A program made the position numbers and the translations under genes. DNA of 8,742 nucleotides from GCA-2746795 sp046496595 (GTDB lineage Bacteria > Chloroflexota > Anaerolineae > Promineifilales > Promineifilaceae). The notes under the pieces were generated by a model. It was not told the DNA's origin, ran no database searches, and saw only the letters and a list, made by a program, of their open reading frames with translations. Of this stretch, positions 1 to 7,068 are shown piece by piece. The stretch's first letter is position 1. Each line of letters opens with the position of its first letter. The DNA lies in contig JAWOGU010000420.1 in NCBI GenBank assembly GCA_046496595.1, positions 1 to 8,742 on the forward strand, in the 5' to 3' direction.

Positions 1-1
1 C

Positions 2-2767
2 GAGCAGGCGCAAAATTGGCGCAGCTTACCCCAAAACGAGGGAGGTATGGTGGAAACGGCCGTTCCCCTGCCCACCGACCGCACCTCCTACAAAACAGAA
101 CTCAACCAAAACGGTATCTACGAAATCACCGGCGCCGACCTGCTCGCCGCCGGCATGAACATCACCAACACCAACCCCAGCACCCTGCAAATAATGTCTC
201 GCGGCGAATCTGTTGCCTACCAACTGATTGACAACGGCGACAACAAACTGGACCCCACCGACGTTATCCGCTTCTACGGTGAAGCCATCCACGCCTCCCG
301 CCGCGAAAAACAATTCTTATCCGCCAACGTCTACTGGCTGTGGGCCAACGGCAGCGCCACGCCCATCCCCACTGAAAACAACGACACCAGCGGCGAAACA
401 GCTACCAACTTCCTGGAATCCATCACCCGCGAAGACGAAAACGGCTTCACTTCCACCTACAACAACCAGTGGCCCGCGTTCCCCAATGAGCCTGACTCCT
501 GGGGCTGGCAGTTAGTGCGGCGCAATAGGGCAAATCCACTCACACGCCTGCCCAACGAAATGCCCACTTTAAATCTGCCTGATCCCGCACTGAATTCAGG
601 CACAACCGTCACCGCCACCGTAGAAATGATTCCCTACAACCTCGGTAATGGTCCTTATCAAGTGACGGTCTGTATCAACAGCCACCCTGCCTGCGGCAGC
701 CTGACATGGTCGGGCATCAAAAATGTCAACATCACCAGCACCGCGCCTATCACGGCTCTGACAAACGGCGTCAACACCATCCATGTGGATCTCTCCAATC
801 CCCCAGGCTTCACCAACGTCTTGAGCTATTATATTAACCGTATCACCGTCGAATACCTGCGCGCCCTCAAGGCTTCTGACAACCAGCTTATCTTTACCGA
901 TGCGGAGGGTGGACGGGCCATGGTCGTGGAGGACTTCTCCACCAACAATCCGGCCCATTTCCTGGTCTGGGACATTACCACACCCAAACAACCGGTCGCC
1001 CTTGAAATTGAATCCGGCGACATCAGCGGCGCGCCCGGCAGCTATACGCTCACTTTGGGCCGCGACAGCGCCGGCGCGCAGCAATATATCGCTACCACGC
1101 TGACAAACACCCTGTCTGGTTCCGAGACTGTTACCATTTCAGCCTATACCCCGCCTGCCAACCTGGAACCCGCCGCCGGCGCAGACTGGATCGCCATCAC
1201 CCACGCCAATTTCCGGACACAAGCCGATACTCTGGCGGCGCACCGCGCCAACTCGCTGTACGGCGGGTTGAAAACCCATGTCATCGACATCGAAGACGTG
1301 GTGAACGTATATGGTTTTGGCCTGAATATGCCTGAAGCGATCAACGCCTATCTGAAAGATGCATTGTACACATGGTCCACTCCACCCAGTTACGTCGTCT
1401 TATTGGGCGACGCCACGCTGAACCCCAGAAATCTCGATTGCAGCACCGTCTTCGCTGAGAACGGGTTACGCTTTTGCACCGTATGGGACAAGGATGCCAA
1501 AACATTTATACCTACGGACTTGATGTTCACGGATCGTTTTCAAGGCTTGATTCCTTCGGATCAAACGGCCGTTTTACTCGCCGGTGATGATATATTGCCG
1601 GACATGGCCATTGGCCGCCTGCCCGCCAACAACGCCGCCCAGGCCAACAACATGGTCGCTAAAATCATCCTTTACGAGCAAAACCAGCTTCAGACCGGGT
1701 CCAGTTACGCCTGGCAAAAAAACGTGCTCTTTTTAGCCGATGACGCAGACGCCGCCGGTAATTTCTGTTTAACCAATGAAATTGTCACCGGACCATTGCT
1801 GCCCGCCAGCTTCCAACAGAAACACTTGTGTCTAGACAATTATCTAGATCTTTTAGAACCTGACGAGCCAAAGGAAAACGCAGCAAATCAGATGCGGGCC
1901 GACATGGGCACAGAACTGCAGAAAGGCGTTTCACTTGTCAACTATCGTGGACATGGTTCTATTCAATATTGGGGCGGCAATCCCTATATCTTAAATATTA
2001 GCGAAAACATGGATGATGTGGAACAGATATGGATAAACCCGAGCAAACCGCCTGTTCTCATTAGCGCAGACTGCCTGGATGGGCACTTTGCTTACCCTGG
2101 CCGCACCGCTTTGAGCGAAGTTTTCCTGGGAATGGATGAGTTAAAAGGCACAGCCGCCAACTGGTCCTCCTCCGGCCTGGGTTACGACAGCGAGCATACC
2201 GCCTTGCTGCATGGTTTTTACACCGGTCTCTTTGATGAAGGCCACACCGCCATCGGCGACGCTATTAACCACGCCAAAATGTATTACTACACGGGTAACT
2301 ATCACGACGAAGAGATTTACAGCTTTAATCTGCAAGGCGATCCGGCCATGCAGCTTTACCGCCCGGAAGTCAGCCTGGGCCTGAATGCAAATCCGAGCCA
2401 CGTCATGGTCGATGATCCGGTCGCTTTTACCCTCACTGCCGCCAATTCAGGGTTCTATCCCGACCGTCCCACCATCACCGTCACTCTGCCCGCCGGTCTC
2501 TCTTACGTCAGCGCCTCGTCCGCAGCGGCCCACACGGTAACGGTAAACGGCAATCAAGTCGTACTGAAGCTTGAGGATGCTATAATGCAGGGAGAAACGG
2601 CCGTTATCACTTTACAAACCACGGCCAACGGCGCTGAATCCGGAACCATCACCACTACCGCCAATCTCACCACTTCCGGTCTCAACTTAACAACCGGCAA
2701 TCAGTCAGCATCTGCTGACGTCACCATTCATTTATTCAACGCTTACCTGCCTATGATTAAAAAGTAG
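2..2767 (+). CDS. C25-family (gingipain-type) secreted cysteine peptidase, 5'-truncated by window edge
   Basis: The frame is open from base 2 to the TAG at 2765-2767, so the N-terminus lies upstream. The ATG at 47 is probably internal: its purine-rich GGAGG is only 1-2 nt away and codons before it read through. Numbering from Met47: residues 22-100 carry an NGIYEITGADLLAAG segment also seen in the lipoprotein encoded at 3929. The C25 domain spans about 380-773, with YVVLLGDA (450-457), PDMAIGRLP (518-526), catalytic His636 in YRGHGS and catalytic Cys676 in SADCLDG. A DUF11-like beta-sandwich (about 774-896) follows, then the tail FNAYLPMIKK. Six further cysteines could form disulfides, fitting an extracellular protein. 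It probably cleaves, or transfers, surface proteins; substrate unknown. His-to-Cys spacing is 40, against 33 in R-gingipain (recalled), so a small insertion is likely. The family call is firm; the role is inferred. Confidence 0.88.
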   Translation, partial: EQAQNWRSLPQNEGGMVETAVPLPTDRTSYKTELNQNGIYEITGADLLAAGMNITNTNPSTLQIMSRGESVAYQLIDNGDNKLDPTDVIRFYGEAIHASRREKQFLSANVYWLWANGSATPIPTENNDTSGETATNFLESITREDENGFTSTYNNQWPAFPNEPDSWGWQLVRRNRANPLTRLPNEMPTLNLPDPALNSGTTVTATVEMIPYNLGNGPYQVTVCINSHPACGSLTWSGIKNVNITSTAPITALTNGVNTIHVDLSNPPGFTNVLSYYINRITVEYLRALKASDNQLIFTDAEGGRAMVVEDFSTNNPAHFLVWDITTPKQPVALEIESGDISGAPGSYTLTLGRDSAGAQQYIATTLTNTLSGSETVTISAYTPPANLEPAAGADWIAITHANFRTQADTLAAHRANSLYGGLKTHVIDIEDVVNVYGFGLNMPEAINAYLKDALYTWSTPPSYVVLLGDATLNPRNLDCSTVFAENGLRFCTVWDKDAKTFIPTDLMFTDRFQGLIPSDQTAVLLAGDDILPDMAIGRLPANNAAQANNMVAKIILYEQNQLQTGSSYAWQKNVLFLADDADAAGNFCLTNEIVTGPLLPASFQQKHLCLDNYLDLLEPDEPKENAANQMRADMGTELQKGVSLVNYRGHGSIQYWGGNPYILNISENMDDVEQIWINPSKPPVLISADCLDGHFAYPGRTALSEVFLGMDELKGTAANWSSSGLGYDSEHTALLHGFYTGLFDEGHTAIGDAINHAKMYYYTGNYHDEEIYSFNLQGDPAMQLYRPEVSLGLNANPSHVMVDDPVAFTLTAANSGFYPDRPTITVTLPAGLSYVSASSAAAHTVTVNGNQVVLKLEDAIMQGETAVITLQTTANGAESGTITTTANLTTSGLNLTTGNQSASADVTIHLFNAYLPMIKK

Positions 2768-2777
2768 GATAGTTTAG

Positions 2778-2810
2778 AGATTGGACCAATCTCGGAGATT
2801 GGTCCAATCT
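2778..2810. repeat. Perfect 15-bp inverted repeat with 3-nt loop; each arm is itself a palindrome; possible terminator
   Basis: AGATTGGACCAATCT (2778-2792), CGG (2793-2795), AGATTGGTCCAATCT (2796-2810). The arms are perfect reverse complements. Each arm is also a 7-bp inverted repeat around one central base, so the two arms are direct repeats of each other differing only at that centre (A or T). The element starts 11 nt after the stop of the C25 peptidase gene and is followed by TTTG. It may act as a weak rho-independent terminator, with an AT-rich stem and short T run. It could instead be a dyad operator or one copy of a dispersed intergenic repeat. The structure is certain; the function is not. 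Confidence 0.75.
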
Positions 2811-2838
2811 TTGCAAGTGAAAATGAAGCGCAAGTTTG

Positions 2839-2843
2839 AAGGA
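2839..2843 (+). promoter_or_regulatory. Shine-Dalgarno AAGGA that selects the GTG start at 2851
   Basis: AAGGA ends 7 nt before GTG 2851, an ideal spacing. It overlaps the alternative in-frame TTG at 2836, which has no ribosome binding site of its own. It therefore supports the shorter protein, whose signal peptide begins directly with MNKFAAK. Confidence 0.7.
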
Positions 2844-2850
2844 TTATTCA

Positions 2851-3921
2851 GTGAACAAGTTCGCAGCCAAAGTCATCATCACTGTCATACTCATCGCTCT
2901 CGCCATGGCAGGCGTACAATCGCTTACCCTGGCTCAAAACCAACCCACCGCCGTCGAGTTGGCATCGTTCGACGTAGTTCCACTCGACAATGCCGTGCGC
3001 ATCGATTGGGAAACAGGCACGGAATTCAGTACAGTCGGGTTTTTCATTAAACGCGGCGATCCCGGCGGCCCTTACCAAACTCTGGGCTATCTGGGCGAAG
3101 ACGGCATCATTTACGCCACCGGACAGGGCGCTATTGGCAGCAGTTACAGTGAAACCGATACACAAGTGGAAAATGGGCAGCGCTTTACTTACATCCTCTA
3201 TGAATTGGAAAGCAACAGCACTGAAAAAGAGTTAGCTCAGGAAACTGTCACTGTTGGCATTCCCCCCACCAACACCCCGGTGGTAGCGTCCATAAATCCT
3301 GTCGGGCCGACCGCCACTGCCACACCCCGGCTTACGGCCCAGGCAACAGCTACCGGCAGCGCTCCAAACAACAGCAGCAGCGCCACGGCAGTTCCTCCAA
3401 CCGCTGCCGGTCCCACCTTTGTCACTATTACCCCTGACCCCCAACGCAATCAACCCGCAACGGCCGTTTCCAACACATCCGCCGGCCCATCTCAACCCGT
3501 CAATACCAACAGCAGCGCCGCTAACAATTCGTCGCCGGAAAATAATACCGTAAACACCACCGGCAGCGTCAGCTCGGCATCGGCCCTGGAAGAAGAGCCG
3601 GAAACCATCGCCTTCAACCCGGCGCAGGCTGCCCCACCCGTCCAAGAAGAGTACCCGGAAGCCACAACGGCCGTTCTCGATGCACCTACCGCCTACCCCA
3701 ACGAAAACAACAACGTATCCGCGGTAGTAGAAGCCACTGCCACTACCGTGCCTGTCATCGGCAGTCAGGGTGACGCCAATACCCAAAACCAAAATAGCGG
3801 CAGCAGCGCCAGCAGCAGCCGGGGAACCATCTTCCTCTGGCTGGGCTTCATCATGGCGCTGCTCATCTTCATCACCGGCATCATCGGCTCGATCTTGCTG
3901 TTCGTGCGCAAATCCCATTAG
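2851..3921 (+). CDS. Secreted FN3-like domain protein with Ser/Thr/Pro/Asn stalk and C-terminal membrane anchor
   Basis: 356 aa from GTG 2851, chosen for the AAGGA upstream; a TTG at 2836 would add five residues. Residues 1-29 form a signal peptide (basic MNKFAAK, hydrophobic core, likely cleavage near TLAQ). Residues 33-136 resemble the fibronectin-III-like module common in surface proteins of this kind (FDVVPLDNAVRIDWET, then GFFIKRG and an EN.QRFTYILYE strand). Residues 137-325 are low-complexity Pro/Thr/Ala/Ser/Asn with PTATATP and acidic patches, expected to be a flexible, perhaps glycosylated, stalk. Residues 327-351 are one transmembrane helix, followed by the basic tail VRKSH, so the protein should be anchored with its domain outside. 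There is no LPXTG motif. It lies between two C25 peptidase genes and 7 nt before the second, so it may be a partner or substrate. No enzymatic function is visible. Confidence 0.85.
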   Translation: MNKFAAKVIITVILIALAMAGVQSLTLAQNQPTAVELASFDVVPLDNAVRIDWETGTEFSTVGFFIKRGDPGGPYQTLGYLGEDGIIYATGQGAIGSSYSETDTQVENGQRFTYILYELESNSTEKELAQETVTVGIPPTNTPVVASINPVGPTATATPRLTAQATATGSAPNNSSSATAVPPTAAGPTFVTITPDPQRNQPATAVSNTSAGPSQPVNTNSSAANNSSPENNTVNTTGSVSSASALEEEPETIAFNPAQAAPPVQEEYPEATTAVLDAPTAYPNENNNVSAVVEATATTVPVIGSQGDANTQNQNSGSSASSSRGTIFLWLGFIMALLIFITGIIGSILLFVRKSH

Positions 3922-3928
3922 CCGCCTC

Positions 3929-6037
3929 ATGAAACAAGCCAGCCTGCTCCGACCTGCCATCTTGATTGCCTGGGCGCTGCTCATCCTGGGCGGCTGCCAA
4001 TCCGGGGAGCCAAATCCAACCACCGCCGGGTCTCTTGCCAGCAACCGCGCCAAAATACTCGTCACCGCCAACGGCTTCTACCAGATTTCCGCTGACACGC
4101 TGGCCGCAGCCGGCATCGAATTTGACGCCTTTAGCGCCGAAACCCTGCAACTCAGCCAAAACGGCCGTTCCGTTCCCTTTTATTTTAATGACGGAACCCT
4201 GGTCTTTTACGGACAGACGCCCACCAGCCGCTACACCAACACCAGACCCTATCTCCTGGAAACCGGCGCTGACGGCATGTTCATGAGCGAAACGGCCGTT
4301 TCCCCCACAAACACCGCCGCTCCCCAACCCAACGTCCCCCTGCTGCTCCATCTGGAAGAAAATCACATCTACGAACCCCAGTCCCGCAGTCAAAATGAAG
4401 GGGACGTTTGGTTCTGGCAAAAAATCCGTCAGGGACAGAGCATTCCACTCACCTTCAGCCTGCCTGCCGTAGCCGACGGCTCCGGCGCTCTCACCCTCAA
4501 CCTCAAAGGCGTCACCTATAATCACGCAGTCGAAAACGACCACGACCTGGATGTACTCATCAATGGAAACCCGATAGGCGCCGTGCAGTTCGACGGCGAA
4601 ATTTTCCACACGGCCGTTCTGGAATTACCGCCCGGAACCTTACAGCCAGGCCAAAACGAGATTTTGCTCGACAACACACCCGAAGGCGCCGCCTTCCTGG
4701 ATATCATGCTGCTCAACTGGGCTGAATTGACCTACAACGCCCCGGCAGCGGCCGTTTCCGACCAGATCACCCTCCAACCCACCGCCGGACAAGTCACCTT
4801 CAGCGGTTTCAGCGAGACGCCCCTGCTCTTCGACATCAGCGACCCTGCCGCCCCGGTTCGCCTCACCGGCGCAGAGACAACCCAGGACGGCCTCGCTGTC
4901 TCGCTCACCGATGACGAGCAAGCCGCTGCCGTCGGTCCTGCTGGCTATGTCGCCCCAGCCGCCATCGACTCCATGCGCGCTAGCGACTGGCGCAATCCTG
5001 AGCAGCAGGCAGACCTGCTCATCCTCACCACTGACGAATTGGCGCCTGCCCTCGAACCACTGATCACTGCCCGCGAAGCGGAAGGACTTGCCGTTAAGCT
5101 GGTCCCTGTCGCTGAAATTTACGACGAGTTTGGCGGCGGTGAAGCCACCCCGGAAAGCCTGCAAGCCTTTATTGCCTACGCCCACCAGAACTGGCAGCCG
5201 CCCCAGCCGCGCTACCTGCTCCTGGTCGGCGACGCCACCTCCGATTATCACGGCTATCTCGAGACGCCCCTGCCGGCCAATCACGTGCCCTCGTTTCTGG
5301 TTCCCGTGGCCTACAGCGGCGAAACGGTCAGCGATTCCCGTCTGGCAGATGTGGACGGCGATACTGTGCCCGACCTGGCTGTGGGCCGCTGGCCGGTCAA
5401 CACAGTAGAAGAAGCGGCCTCGCTGGTGGCGCGCACACTGGCTTATGAACAGGGAACGGCCGTTAACCAGGCCCTATTCGCAGCCGACGGCACAGAAAAT
5501 CAGTTCACCAGCATGTCCCAGGCCATCGCCGACAGCGGTGGCCTACCCGCCGCCAGCACCCAAATTCTCACCGGTCCCCAGTCCGGCGAAGTCACCGACC
5601 GGCTCAATGACGGCGCCTGGTTAGCCGCCTACGTCGGACACGGCAGCCTGAACCAGTGGGGCAAAGAACAAATATTTACCAGGGAAACCCTGGCCGGCCT
5701 CGACGTGGAAACGCCGCCCATTTTAGTGCAGCTCACCTGCCTCACCGGCCTCTTCGCCCAGCCGGATCAACGTTCACTCACCGAGGAAATGCTCCTCCAC
5801 GATTCTGGCCCGGTCCTTTCCATTGCCGCCACCAGTCTGACGCTTTCTTCCCATCAGGAACCATTCGCCACCAGTTTTGTGCAGGCGCTGCTCGACCCCG
5901 AAATAACACGCATTGGCGATGCTTTTCAAGCGGCGAAACTGTCGTTGGATGTGAGTAACCCCGGTTTGCGCGAAATCAGCGATACCTTTGCCCTCTTTGG
6001 CGATCCTAGCGCTCGCATCAATCGCCCGGCGCCTTAG
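3929..6037 (+). CDS. Lipoprotein C25-family (gingipain-type) cysteine peptidase
   Basis: 702 aa from ATG 3929. This start is chosen because it opens a classic lipoprotein signal (MKQASLLRPA, hydrophobic core, lipobox LGGC with Cys23), although no clear Shine-Dalgarno precedes it; the open frame back to 3770 only overlaps the previous gene. Residues 48-63 (NGFYQISADTLAAAG) match the N-terminal module of the C25 protein encoded at 2-2767. A beta-rich region of about 110-345 leads to the C25 domain, about 361-698: LLVGD (431-435), an Asp-rich DVDGDTVPDLAVGR stretch (474-487) that could bind calcium, catalytic His571 in YVGHGS and catalytic Cys604 in QLTCLTG. The 33-residue His-Cys spacing equals that recalled for R-gingipain. 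The only cysteines seen are Cys23 and Cys604. The protein ends just after the domain, with no adhesion module. It should sit on the outer face of the membrane as a protease or transpeptidase. Family assignment is strong; substrate unknown. Confidence 0.88.
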   Translation: MKQASLLRPAILIAWALLILGGCQSGEPNPTTAGSLASNRAKILVTANGFYQISADTLAAAGIEFDAFSAETLQLSQNGRSVPFYFNDGTLVFYGQTPTSRYTNTRPYLLETGADGMFMSETAVSPTNTAAPQPNVPLLLHLEENHIYEPQSRSQNEGDVWFWQKIRQGQSIPLTFSLPAVADGSGALTLNLKGVTYNHAVENDHDLDVLINGNPIGAVQFDGEIFHTAVLELPPGTLQPGQNEILLDNTPEGAAFLDIMLLNWAELTYNAPAAAVSDQITLQPTAGQVTFSGFSETPLLFDISDPAAPVRLTGAETTQDGLAVSLTDDEQAAAVGPAGYVAPAAIDSMRASDWRNPEQQADLLILTTDELAPALEPLITAREAEGLAVKLVPVAEIYDEFGGGEATPESLQAFIAYAHQNWQPPQPRYLLLVGDATSDYHGYLETPLPANHVPSFLVPVAYSGETVSDSRLADVDGDTVPDLAVGRWPVNTVEEAASLVARTLAYEQGTAVNQALFAADGTENQFTSMSQAIADSGGLPAASTQILTGPQSGEVTDRLNDGAWLAAYVGHGSLNQWGKEQIFTRETLAGLDVETPPILVQLTCLTGLFAQPDQRSLTEEMLLHDSGPVLSIAATSLTLSSHQEPFATSFVQALLDPEITRIGDAFQAAKLSLDVSNPGLREISDTFALFGDPSARINRPAP

Positions 6038-6039
6038 GT

Positions 6040-7068
6040 ATGGCGGAACAAAATTCCCCAAACTACGCCCCATCGCCCAAGAAATCAATCTGGACGTGGC
6101 TGAGCCTGTTGTTAACGGCCGTTCTCCTTATTATCGGTCTTTGGTATGTGATGCAGCGCGTCACCCTGACTGAACTTGAGGCCGCCCTGTCCAGCGCCCA
6201 GCCGCTCTACATCCTCCTCAGCCTGCTCACCGTTATTCTGACCCTGCTCGTCAAATCATGGCGCTGGCAGGCGCTGCTGACCGATCCATCGAACAAACCT
6301 GCCTACGGCCCTGCCTTCTGGTCACTCAATCTTGGCGCTTATGTCAACCTGATCCTGCCTTTCATGCGCCTGGGCGAAGTAGCCCGCCTTTTTGCCATCG
6401 ACTGGACGGCTCACGTGGGCAAAGCGCGTGCTCTGGGGACCATCGTCGTCGAAAAAGTGGTAGATCTGTTCATGCTGGCGCTGTCGCTGCTGCTCATCCT
6501 GCCCTTCATCGTCCTACCCGGTTTTATAGGGAACCCGCTGCCCATGATAACGGCCGTTTCCCTGGCTGCCCTTCTCTTCCTCTACCTGCTCGCCTTCCAA
6601 ACGGGGTGGATCATCCGCACCAGCCGCCTGTTTGCCGGCTGGCTGCCGGCACAGTGGAGCGAACGAGTCATGGGCTGGCTCATCGCCGGGCTGGAAGGAC
6701 TGAGCGCCCTGCGCCAGCGCCGCCAAACCCTCGTCATCATCGGCCTGTCGCTGTGGGCGCTGCTGCTTTCTATACTCACACCCTACTTCCTGTTTTGGGC
6801 CTTCAACCTGCCTCTGGGATTGGTAGACGCCGTGCTGATCAACCTGGTGGTGCTGCTGGTCTCGACACCGCCCAGCACTCCCGGTAAGATCGGGGTAGTC
6901 AACGGCGCCGCCGCCCTGCTCCTGATCAGCTTTGGCGTCAGCAACGACGCCGTTATTTTTAGCTACACCACTGTTTATTATCTCGTGGTCGTGGCGCCGA
7001 TCATTCTCTTTGGCGGACTGGCAGTCTCACGGACAAACTGGCAATGGCAGAAAACATCAACCCCGTAA
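6040..7068 (+). CDS. Lysylphosphatidylglycerol synthase TM / UPF0104 flippase-like integral membrane protein
   Basis: 342 aa, starting 2 nt after the preceding stop with no strong Shine-Dalgarno, so translation is probably coupled. It is almost wholly hydrophobic with roughly 7-8 membrane helices (first ones about 17-38 and 55-72). Family hallmarks (PF03706-type) are visible: KSWRWQALL (72-80); GAYVNLILPFMRLGEVAR (99-116), containing the conserved N...P..R.GE..R pattern; VVEKVVDLF (136-144), with the E...D pair; and PPSTPGKIGVVNG near 277-289. It lacks the C-terminal soluble aminoacyltransferase domain of full MprF. Such stand-alone TM-domain proteins are often found beside glycosyltransferases and are proposed to move or handle lipid-linked substrates. 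The 25-nt overlap with the downstream glycosyltransferase gene supports a role with that glycan lipid. Family call confident; lipid translocation is inference. Confidence 0.87.
   Translation: MAEQNSPNYAPSPKKSIWTWLSLLLTAVLLIIGLWYVMQRVTLTELEAALSSAQPLYILLSLLTVILTLLVKSWRWQALLTDPSNKPAYGPAFWSLNLGAYVNLILPFMRLGEVARLFAIDWTAHVGKARALGTIVVEKVVDLFMLALSLLLILPFIVLPGFIGNPLPMITAVSLAALLFLYLLAFQTGWIIRTSRLFAGWLPAQWSERVMGWLIAGLEGLSALRQRRQTLVIIGLSLWALLLSILTPYFLFWAFNLPLGLVDAVLINLVVLLVSTPPSTPGKIGVVNGAAALLLISFGVSNDAVIFSYTTVYYLVVVAPIILFGGLAVSRTNWQWQKTSTP

Noticed and set aside
47..49. ATG 47 as the true start of the first C25 peptidase
   Set aside because: The frame stays open to base 2, no signal peptide follows the ATG, and the GGAGG-like sequence is only 1-2 nt away, too close to work as a ribosome binding site.
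1831..1848. TCTAGA repeated twice 6 nt apart
   Set aside because: Falls in the Leu-Asp codons of a LDNYLDL segment; two copies of a hexamer in coding sequence are easily chance.
2836..2838. TTG 2836 as start of the stalk protein
   Set aside because: The AAGGA ribosome binding site at 2839-2843 would lie inside the coding region and points instead to GTG 2851.
2811..2850. A sigma70-type promoter after the hairpin (TTGCAA and a TATTCA-like box)
   Set aside because: The spacing between the candidate boxes does not fit and neither box is a good match, so no promoter can be supported.
3240..3830. Tandem nucleotide repeats in the stalk region
   Set aside because: The low complexity is at amino-acid level (Pro/Thr/Ala/Ser/Asn); I see no fixed-length DNA repeat unit, and no CRISPR-like spacing.
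3232..4071. 279-codon open frame on the minus strand
   Set aside because: It is the antisense of the low-complexity stalk region and of the lipoprotein gene start; its composition (Gly/Arg-rich) and lack of any domain mark it as a shadow.
6258..6887. 209-codon plus-strand frame inside the flippase-like gene
   Set aside because: Out of frame with a well-supported membrane protein; His/Arg/Pro-rich translation typical of a shifted GC-rich reading frame.
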